Shown: positions 7,901 to 14,221 of the stretch, piece by piece | Layout: every line of letters begins with the position of its first letter | Numbering within the stretch: position 1 is the first letter of the stretch | Source of the DNA: an uncultured Clostridia bacterium | Lineage (GTDB): Bacteria > Bacillota > Clostridia > Christensenellales > CAG-1252 | Length of the DNA stretch: 14,221 bases | Direction of reading: 5' to 3' | NCBI GenBank assembly: GCA_946626795.1 | Contig: CAMOUZ010000019.1 | Location: 1 to 14,221, forward strand | Made by a program: the position numbers and the translations under genes | The notes under the pieces: model-generated | The model's database searches: none | What the model was told of the DNA's origin: nothing | Seen by the model: the letters and a program-made list of their open reading frames with translations, nothing else

Positions 7901-10181
7901 TACCTTCGAAGGTTGGACGCACGACGGCGTGGACTTCGATCTTGACGTGAACTATGATATCGAAGGCGATATCGAGCTTACCGCGGTTTGGAAGGAGCGT
8001 ACTGTCGAATACGACGCCGGCATTTTCGTGGTGTCGGGTGAGCGCGTGCTCTTGACGAATTCCACGTATGGCGTCACGTCAGAAGAGAATCATAATCCTT
8101 ATCAATTCGTTTTGTCGGACGAGGATAAAGAATACGTCCGTTATACGAAAAAAGTGGGCACCAATGAAGATAATCTGTATGAGATCAAGCCGATCGATTC
8201 CACGGCGGAAGGACAGACCATCACCTTGCATCTGCAACAGACGGAGGAAGAAGGCGGCTTGACGACGACGCTCGAGGTCCGCATCGTTCCGAACGTCGAT
8301 TCTTTCACGCTCGGCACGCATTTTACTGCGATGAGCGTGAATGCGAATAACGGCAATCTCTTTGTGACCACCAGCGCTACGCCGATCGCCAATTATTCGC
8401 AGCCGGATCCCACGAGCTCGCTCGACGTCGGCAATCAAAATTTCAAGCCCGACTTCTTGCTGAAGACCAGGATGGACGCTTATACGACGAACCTGGACTT
8501 CGCCACCGGCTTGAAAGTTGAGGAAATGATAGAGGTTGACGCGGAGTCTCCCGTGAACTACGCAGCGGATTGCGCTTTCGAAGGGGGAGAACTCGTATTC
8601 TCCGAGAATATCCCGACCGGGAAGACCTATATGTTGAAGATCGTGCCGAAATATGATCCTAATAAATGGGATGGTGATGATAGCACGACTCCGCGTGAAT
8701 TCACGATGAAGATCAATCTGAATACCGGCGTAAACGTCTATACGAATGAGGAGCTGAAAGCAGCGTATGCAGACCTTTCTGTCCATCAGATCAATATCCT
8801 CCGCAATATCACGGCGAAGGTATCGAGAGAGGATTGCTTCATCTCTGCGGACGGACGTGGATACAGCACGGAGACGGAGACTGTCACCTTGGAAGACGCA
8901 GATCACAATACGTACGAACTCGAAGTGGATCCCAGCACGCCGAAGAATGACTTCTTGCATAGCGTGTATTCGAGAGTAACGGAGGATCCGAATGACCGCA
9001 TCGCCATCAGCGGAAACTACTTCAAGATCGACGGTAGGAATCTGCCGTACATCGATAACGCGCACGACGGCAAGTATAAGAAAGAAGGAAGCCCCTTCAC
9101 GTCCGGCGCCGGTTATCGTATCGCGAACGTGCAGATCGGTATCTTCCTCTATCGTTGTGCAGAGTCCAACGGAGACGGTGACGGAATGAGAATTAGATAT
9201 GCGGACGGCACCGCCACGATGACGAACCTCAGGATCGAAGGCAATAATATGATGAATCTTGCCGGTTATGCGCAGAACTTGAATGACGGTTATAACGACC
9301 TTCTCAAGATGAGCGCCTCGTATATCGGCGTGGTGGTTCGCGGAGGCACCGTGAATACGGACAACGTTGCCATCGAGAATACCGGCATGGGCTTCATGTT
9401 GATGGGCGGCGTATCCGGCTATAATATGAGCACTTGTCCGTACGTCGAGGCGACCGTGGAAGAGACGCAGGCATGCAAACTGTACTTTAAGAATTCGAGG
9501 ATCAAGAATTCTTGGGCGAATAGCATTTACGGATTCGATTTCACGGAGATCAAGCTCGAGAACAGCGAGCTCAAAGCAAGCTGTGGTGCGGCGATCAGCA
9601 TCGATGATAGGCCGTACATGAAAAGGGCCAACAAGCTCAGTGTGCAGCCGAATTTCGGTTACAGTGACTTGAATACGGTATTGATCATGGATAAAGCGAG
9701 CGCAGAGGGCATCCAGAACTGGGTCATCGGTACGGAAGCCTGGTTCGTAGCGTATGGCATGGCGGAAATGGCGCCGCAAGTGGCGGGAATGATCGAACAG
9801 GGCTTAACGGATATACAGCCGCTTGGCGCCTCGGAGCGTCACGTGCAGGATGTCGCCCACCAGTATATGAACTTTGCCGTTTTAGTGCGCCGCGTTGGTA
9901 CAGAGTACGGAACGGATTGGGCGAATGATAAAGATGGCGGACAGCCTGCTTTGGAATTCGGAGAAGGAACAAGTGTTAATAAGAACTTTGATAATCCGAC
10001 ACATCCGATTTATGGCGTCGAGATAGACACGAATCATATGCAGTTCGTTCAATTCCCGGGCGAAGAAGGTGATTACGTAAGTGTCAAAAAGAACGTCGGC
10101 GGACAGATCGGAGATATCATCCTTATGCTCCCGACCTACACTTCCAATCCTACGCTTGTAAACGGAGAGGTTTCCGATTAA
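4935..10181 (+). CDS. Giant surface lipoprotein: 14 InlB/Flg_new-type repeats plus probable beta-helix
   Basis: The 1748-residue product starts with a lipoprotein signal peptide (MKTKLAK, hydrophobic 8-23, lipobox LVAC with Cys25), so it should be exported, lipidated and held on the outer face of the membrane. Residues 31-1019 consist of 14 repeats of about 65-70 residues with the InlB B-repeat/Flg_new pattern: an aromatic-V-T-L strand, a YG.....FP.DP turn, [FY].[FLV].GW[FY], TAFD, TAITK and LTA.W. Residues 1020-1265 form a linking region. Residues 1267-1560 contain NVYTNEEL and rungs such as TMTNLRIEGN, NTDNVAIENTG and KLYFKNSRI that suggest a right-handed parallel beta-helix. The last 190 or so residues match nothing I know, and there is no LPXTG motif or C-terminal anchor. 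The start is firm: AAAGGAGGT at 4922-4930 sits 4 nt before the ATG. A strong terminator follows the stop. It could be an adhesin, a stalk that carries the beta-helix outward, or a polysaccharide-binding protein; ligand and enzymatic activity are unknown. Confidence 0.9.
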   Translation: MKTKLAKAVLFLLVTALVVATLVACGEQTKSFSVTVMDGDAVLTTLSVTDGGTLDYEGKVTKDGYRFVGLYIDSGFKEPFDPTTTFSGDLTVYARFAASSWTITVKPNKGTATKTSYELNTGDAYELEEPTRDGYRFVGFTYEDDNGDEQEFPTSGTYNLTRNVRVTAQWEIETYEVKLYDGETLLDTLEADYNTKAIFPVDPTKAGHTFVGWFEKDATAAFVKTTAITKDIELFASWSVNDCTVRLYDTDTGTQYAPITVKYGSVATFPADPTRDEYDFLGWFAAGSATAFDKTAVISQEEVVLTAKWAKKTFTVTLKSETFEADSVQTVEYGKRIAFPEDPAKTGYDFLGWFEDEATAAFTKSTAITKNVTLTARFEIKTFTVKLYDGGALLDTLSAAYDTAATFPEDPTKTDSNFAGWYETGAATAFDKETKLDKDYELTAKWTKKTFTVTLKSETFSADSVQTVEYGQKATFPEVNPSKVGHNFLGWYEEGSETAFGKNTAITKDTTLTAAFDPMKFTITMVNYPAWSLEVTYGETYSLPSKETIEEAICGSTSEDAWLSFTEYTSDADGFALTAEENGTFSFTYAWETAIIITASCEANPAYHKSTVTLYRENDNASMGSFSVDNGATAKTELAAVNTAWAGHTFVAWYAEKNGETAFDVESAISQPITLYARYTDDTYTVTLYNENGSVYNTISNVAYGAKVDLPTLDPTTSQDFLGWFETGATTAFDDDTPIIGDLALTARWQTVTFTVTLVNEYWDASRTQQVVRGSAAAFPTDLDPAEGYEFTGWKHGADAFATDTAITENITLTASFAKKKFTVTLYNEDNTVYNTIQNVEYGTKVSLDDLSDTESHTFSGWFARGAESAFDDENTEITANLELWATWAIKTFSVTFEGNGSQTVNWGECAVLPAVAPTQKGKTFTGWYSGETKIDGTTPIYQSYVLTPRFTPNTYTITLELLGGSGAASVEVTYGTKPQIADPKRFGYTFEGWTHDGVDFDLDVNYDIEGDIELTAVWKERTVEYDAGIFVVSGERVLLTNSTYGVTSEENHNPYQFVLSDEDKEYVRYTKKVGTNEDNLYEIKPIDSTAEGQTITLHLQQTEEEGGLTTTLEVRIVPNVDSFTLGTHFTAMSVNANNGNLFVTTSATPIANYSQPDPTSSLDVGNQNFKPDFLLKTRMDAYTTNLDFATGLKVEEMIEVDAESPVNYAADCAFEGGELVFSENIPTGKTYMLKIVPKYDPNKWDGDDSTTPREFTMKINLNTGVNVYTNEELKAAYADLSVHQINILRNITAKVSREDCFISADGRGYSTETETVTLEDADHNTYELEVDPSTPKNDFLHSVYSRVTEDPNDRIAISGNYFKIDGRNLPYIDNAHDGKYKKEGSPFTSGAGYRIANVQIGIFLYRCAESNGDGDGMRIRYADGTATMTNLRIEGNNMMNLAGYAQNLNDGYNDLLKMSASYIGVVVRGGTVNTDNVAIENTGMGFMLMGGVSGYNMSTCPYVEATVEETQACKLYFKNSRIKNSWANSIYGFDFTEIKLENSELKASCGAAISIDDRPYMKRANKLSVQPNFGYSDLNTVLIMDKASAEGIQNWVIGTEAWFVAYGMAEMAPQVAGMIEQGLTDIQPLGASERHVQDVAHQYMNFAVLVRRVGTEYGTDWANDKDGGQPALEFGEGTSVNKNFDNPTHPIYGVEIDTNHMQFVQFPGEEGDYVSVKKNVGGQIGDIILMLPTYTSNPTLVNGEVSD
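5847..5935 (+). repeat. 89-nt near-identical direct repeat, copy 1
   Basis: This stretch spans the end of protein repeat 4 and the start of repeat 5. It matches 6258-6346 at 85 of 89 positions by my alignment, 411 nt (two protein repeats) apart. Two of the four differences fall in one codon (GAG against TCG). Such similarity, against much lower similarity between other repeats, indicates a recent internal duplication or gene conversion. Confidence 0.85.
6258..6346 (+). repeat. 89-nt near-identical direct repeat, copy 2
   Basis: Second copy of the 5847-5935 repeat, spanning the end of protein repeat 6 and the start of repeat 7. The pair makes homologous recombination that would delete or add exactly two protein repeats (411 nt, in frame) possible. 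It could also cause assembly errors from short reads. Confidence 0.85.
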
Positions 10182-10208
10182 GCCTTCGTTGACCAAGCAA
10201 AAGCACAA

Positions 10209-10240
10209 AAAAAGAGACACTCTTCGGGGTGTCTCTTTTT
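10209..10240. terminator. Strong intrinsic terminator with UUCG tetraloop
   Basis: The arms AAAAAGAGACAC (10209-10220) and GTGTCTCTTTTT (10229-10240) are perfectly complementary. A T-G wobble and a C-G pair close a TTCG tetraloop at 10223-10226, giving a 14-bp stem. The A-run upstream and T-run downstream mean it could stop transcription from either strand. It lies 27 nt after the stop of the lipoprotein gene and ends the four-gene cluster. Confidence 0.93.
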
Positions 10241-10376
10241 CCGATTCCGCCGCGGGGAGAATCGAGTACTTTCTCTTAAAAATAAGCGACTTTTCTCCCG
10301 AATAGGGGGATATGAAGTTTGCGGGCACGAGCACGATTCCTCGAATGCCTCGCTATTCACCGTAGGCTCTACGCGG

Positions 10377-10653
10377 CCCTTCGGCTCAAGATGACGATAT
10401 AACGGTGCAGGACTGAGCTTGGGTTCGGGATGACGGATCATACTGTGTCATACCGACCGAAGGGCGAAGCCCGAAGCGGAGCGTATCGCCGATTATCGCG
10501 TACTGCCTGCAGGGCAGCCTTTGCTTGGGCAGAGCAGAGGAGCAAGAATACGCGGCGATCCTTCGGCTACGCTACGCTACGCTTTGCTCAGGATGACGAA
10601 TGAGTCGTGCGTTCTCTCTGCTCTATATGTCATGTTGAGCTTGCCGAAACATC
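10377..10653. repeat. Cluster of imperfect TTCGG...GATGAC intergenic repeats
   Basis: Degenerate copies occur in both directions: CCCTTCGGCTCAAGATGACG at 10377-10396; GGTTCGGGATGACGGATC near 10422-10439; inverted GTCATACCGACCGAAGGG from 10447; the longest unit at 10557-10597, from GATCCTTCGGC through three tandem CTACG units (10567-10581) to GCTCAGGATGAC; and the inverted GTCATGTTGAGCTTGCCGAAACATC split over 10629-10653. The units share TTCGG, GCTCA and GATGAC blocks. They resemble a widespread class of non-coding intergenic repeats that give false ORFs reading like RHPEPK or VMLSLPKH. The rest of the gene-free stretch 10241-10771 has a small inverted repeat (CCGACC-ATA-GGTCGG, 10669-10683) and no credible gene. 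Confidence 0.7.
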
Positions 10654-10750
10654 GCCGATTACTCTTTACCGACCATAGGTCGGCTTTCGCGGGAGACGGC
10701 GCCTTTTCGCCCCTTCTTTTGCCGCTTTTTCTTCGTCCTGCATTTTCTCG

Positions 10751-10800
10751 TAAAAAAATTCAAATAAATATTTGACTATCCTCGGCAGAATTGATACAAT
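10751..10800 (+). promoter_or_regulatory. Sigma-A-type promoter of the L7Ae-rpsL-rpsG-fusA operon
   Basis: The -35 box TTGACT (10772-10777) and -10 box TACAAT (10795-10800) are separated by exactly 17 nt and each differs from consensus at one position. An A/T-rich stretch at 10751-10771 just upstream could act as an UP element, which is typical of strong ribosomal promoters. The start point would be near 10807, giving a leader of about 46 nt before the GTG start at 10853. Confidence 0.85.
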
Positions 10801-10852
10801 AAAAAGGCTTGTGAGAAATTGCAAGTAATTTTGTCGTCATTTGAGGTGACTT

Positions 10853-11110
10853 GTGACGGAAGACTATAAGTCTTTAATGGATAATTCTCCCAAGAAACTT
10901 GTTGGGCTGAAGCAGGTTTTGCGGGGTGTTACAGACGGCACATTATGGTGTGTAATCGTGTCGTCCGATTGCGAAGATTTCATCAAGCGAGCGGTGCGAG
11001 ACGCCATCGCGGACAGAGACGTCCTCTTGAAGAGCGGCCCCACTATGGCGGAGCTCGGCAAGGCAGCGGAGATCGATGTCGGCGCGGCGGTCGTAGGGCT
11101 CGTGAGGTGA
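10853..11110 (+). CDS. rplGB: L7Ae/YbxF-family RNA-binding ribosomal protein
   Basis: The 85-residue product matches the Bacillus YbxF (RplGB) pattern: a GLKQVLRGVTDG segment at about residues 18-29, a central strand CVIVSSDCED, and a C-terminal MAELGKAAEIDVGAAVVG close to the YbxF motif LGKACGIEVGAA (recalled). Proteins of this family bind kink-turn RNA, and in Bacillus the gene sits just before rpsL, as here. It starts with GTG at 10853 behind GAGGTG at 10843-10848; the next in-frame ATG (10877) would remove N-terminal residues and lacks a good ribosome binding site. Length is usual for the family. It is the first gene of its operon, driven by the promoter at 10772-10800. A direct role in regulating the operon is possible but not shown. 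Confidence 0.9.
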   Translation: MTEDYKSLMDNSPKKLVGLKQVLRGVTDGTLWCVIVSSDCEDFIKRAVRDAIADRDVLLKSGPTMAELGKAAEIDVGAAVVGLVR

Positions 11111-11123
11111 GAAGGGAGCAGTC

Positions 11124-11212
11124 GTTTCCCGAAGGAAACTTCGGATATGCGCAAAAGTCCTTCCGAAGGCGGAAGGCATCCCGGAATGTTCTCCAAGGGT
11201 TGACGGAGAGCA
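11124..11212 (+). other. Hairpin-rich spacer upstream of rpsL
   Basis: The 126-nt gap between the L7Ae-like gene and rpsL can form GTTTCC-CGAA-GGAAAC (11124-11139), CCTTCC-GAAGGC-GGAAGG (11159-11176) and an 8-bp stem TGTTCTCC/GGAGAGCA (11187-11194 with 11205-11212, one G-U pair). An alternative pairing, CTTCGGA (11139-11145) with TCCGAAG (11162-11168), excludes the first two. No T-run follows, so these are not terminators. They may be an mRNA processing or translational control element. Confidence 0.5.
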
Positions 11213-11236
11213 GGAAGACTATAAGGAGGTCAAGAT

Positions 11237-11608
11237 ATGCCAACAATCAATCAGTTAATTAGGCACGGTAGAGAGAAGCAAGAGTCCAAGACTCTCGCGC
11301 CGATCTTGCAGCGCTGCCCGCAACGTCGCGGCGTGTGTCTCTCGGTCACTACCACTACGCCTAAGAAGCCGAACTCTGCTATGCGTAAGATCGCGAGGGT
11401 GCGTTTGTCCAACGGCATGGAAGGTACCGTGTACATTCCCGGCATCGGACATAACCTGCAAGAGCACAGCGTCGTGCTCATCCGCGGCGGCAGGGTGAAG
11501 GACTTACCTGGTGTTAGGTATCATATCGTGCGTGGAGCGCTCGATACTGCCGGCGTGGCTAAGCGCAAGCAGGCTCGTTCCAAGTACGGTGCAAAGAAAC
11601 CTAAATAA
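11237..11608 (+). CDS. rpsL: Small ribosomal subunit protein uS12
   Basis: The 123-residue protein carries the S12 hallmarks: MPTINQLIR at the start, TPKKPNSA at 41-48, and GHNLQEHSVVLIRGGRVKD at 71-89 followed by LPGVRYHIVRGALD. S12 lies in the decoding centre of the 30S subunit and helps control accuracy. Lys43 and Lys88, where streptomycin resistance mutations usually occur, are wild type. Asp89 is the position that RimO methylthiolates in some bacteria. It is shorter than the Bacillus protein (about 138 residues) because it lacks an N-terminal insertion, and so resembles the E. coli length. The start is supported by AAGGAGGT at 11223-11230. Two cysteines (27 and 34) flank PQRRGV. Identification is certain. 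Confidence 0.98.
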   Translation: MPTINQLIRHGREKQESKTLAPILQRCPQRRGVCLSVTTTTPKKPNSAMRKIARVRLSNGMEGTVYIPGIGHNLQEHSVVLIRGGRVKDLPGVRYHIVRGALDTAGVAKRKQARSKYGAKKPK

Positions 11609-11646
11609 TAACGATTTAAGAATAATATATAAGGAGATAATAAAGT

Positions 11647-12117
11647 ATGCCAAGAAGAAGTGGTGTGCCTAAACGTGACGTTCTGCCCGATCCTATTTAT
11701 CATGACAAGGTCGTGACGAAGCTGGTCAATCAGATCATGCTCGACGGCAAGAAGGGTACGGCGCAGGCGATCGTGTATGGGGCATTTGCTATTATAGAGG
11801 AAAAGACCGGCACCGCGCCTCTCGATATCTTCAAGAAGGCGCTTGCGAATGTTATGCCGCAAGTCGAGGTGAAGGCGAGAAGGGTCGGCGGCGCGACGTA
11901 CCAAGTCCCGCAGGAGATCCGTGAGGAAAGAAGACAGACGCTCGGCATCCGTTGGCTCGTCACGTTTATGAGAAAGCGCGGCGAGAAGACGAGCGATCAG
12001 AGACTTGCCGGCGAGCTGATGGACGCGGCGAACGGCATGGGCAACGCAGTGAAGAAGAGAGACGAGATGCATCGTATGGCTGAGGCCAATAAGGCATTCG
12101 CTCACTATCGTTGGTAG
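11647..12117 (+). CDS. rpsG: Small ribosomal subunit protein uS7
   Basis: The 156-residue product begins MPRRSGVPKRDVLPDP and includes KKGTAQAIVYGAF, VKARRVGGATYQVP and RGEKTSDQRLAGELMDA, all typical of S7, and ends in AFAHYRW. S7 binds the 3' major domain of 16S rRNA, nucleates assembly of the 30S head and contacts the E-site tRNA. Length is the family standard. AAGGAG at 11631-11636 lies 10 nt before the ATG, slightly longer spacing than usual. The gene is 38 nt after rpsL and 9 nt before fusA. In E. coli S7 represses its own operon through the rpsL-rpsG spacer; here that spacer is short and A/T-rich, so the same mechanism is unlikely. Confidence 0.98.
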   Translation: MPRRSGVPKRDVLPDPIYHDKVVTKLVNQIMLDGKKGTAQAIVYGAFAIIEEKTGTAPLDIFKKALANVMPQVEVKARRVGGATYQVPQEIREERRQTLGIRWLVTFMRKRGEKTSDQRLAGELMDAANGMGNAVKKRDEMHRMAEANKAFAHYRW

Positions 12118-12126
12118 GACAGAAAG

Positions 12127-14190
<2,064 letters not shown>

Positions 14191-14206
14191 TATAATAAGG
14201 AAAGTT

Positions 14207-14221
14207 GCAGCGGATAGCTGC
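14207..14221. other. Inverted repeat at the window edge
   Basis: GCAGC (14207-14211) and GCTGC (14217-14221) are perfectly complementary around GGATA. The window ends here, so it cannot be seen whether a T-run (terminator) or a ribosome binding site (leader of the next gene) follows. Confidence 0.3.

Larger units (their letters stand above)
5025..7991 (+). repeat. Array of 14 InlB/Flg_new-type protein repeats
   Basis: Repeat boundaries in residues of the lipoprotein, read by eye: 31-96, 101-170, 174-238, 243-309, 313-378, 382-446, 450-516, 520-602, 610-679, 684-749, 753-817, 821-888, 892-951 and 956-1019. The Gly-Trp of the core is kept in repeats 3-7 and 10-14; repeats 1 and 2 have Gly-Leu and Gly-Phe, repeat 9 has Ala-Trp, and repeat 8 is longer and lacks the core. 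Repeats 5 and 7, and repeats 10 and 12, are most alike, which points to growth by two-repeat blocks. Confidence 0.9.

Noticed and set aside
4899..7922. Very long open frame on the minus strand (1007 codons), with similar ones opposite 525-1853, 8079-9779 and 11521-14142
   Set aside because: All are in codon register with the plus-strand genes and exist because those genes avoid TTA, CTA and TCA codons. Their products are Arg-, His- and Glu-rich and match no family I know, while the plus strand encodes clear proteins.
5025..7991. Direct repeats considered as a CRISPR or satellite array
   Set aside because: The periodicity is about 200 nt, stays in frame and encodes a known protein repeat, so it is a coding array.
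10178..10441. 87-codon minus-strand open frame
   Set aside because: It covers the terminator and repeat units and starts MIRHPEPK, a usual false translation of these repeats.
10521..10775. 84-codon plus-strand open frame between the terminator and the ribosomal promoter
   Set aside because: It runs through the intergenic repeats (giving SATLRYALLRM and MLSLPKH, typical of such repeats), lacks a ribosome binding site and ends at the promoter.

Overview
The window looks like a chromosomal segment of a Gram-positive bacterium of the Bacillota, most likely an uncultured Clostridia member. Three things point that way: the L7Ae-like gene followed by rpsL-rpsG-fusA (the order seen in Bacillota), strong AGGAGG-type ribosome binding sites, and a surface lipoprotein with InlB/Flg_new-type repeats of the kind common in gut Clostridia. 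Placement below class level is a guess. All supported genes are on the + strand.

Region 1 (1-272) is the 3' end of a gene that starts outside the window; its product has one clear hydrophobic stretch and is not recognised. Region 2 (372-10181) is a tightly packed four-gene cluster: (a) an 825-residue protein that joins a multi-pass membrane domain resembling the YwaF/TMEM164 family to a complete ABC ATPase and ends in a Glu/Ala/Pro-rich acidic tail; (b) a 548-residue ABC permease of two similar halves, overlapping (a) by 8 nt; (c) a small membrane-anchored protein with one bacterial Ig-like (Big_2-type) domain, 6 nt further on; (d) a 1748-residue lipoprotein with 14 InlB-type B-repeats followed by a probable beta-helix, 32 nt further on behind a near-consensus ribosome binding site. 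A UUCG-capped terminator closes the cluster at 10209-10240. The layout suggests an ABC machine, a possible lipid-modifying membrane domain and two surface proteins that may work together at the cell envelope. This is the most novel part of the window; its function is inferred, not shown.

Region 3 (10241-10852) has no credible gene. It holds a cluster of imperfect, mostly palindromic GATCCTTCGGC...GGATGAC-type intergenic repeats, then a good sigma-A promoter (TTGACT-17-TACAAT). Region 4 (10853-14190) is the translation operon: an L7Ae/YbxF-like RNA-binding protein, S12 (rpsL), S7 (rpsG) and EF-G (fusA). A hairpin-rich 126-nt spacer lies between the first two genes. rpoB-rpoC, which precede this group in Bacillus, are not directly upstream. 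The window ends just after fusA with a promoter-like TATAAT and a small inverted repeat cut by the window edge.
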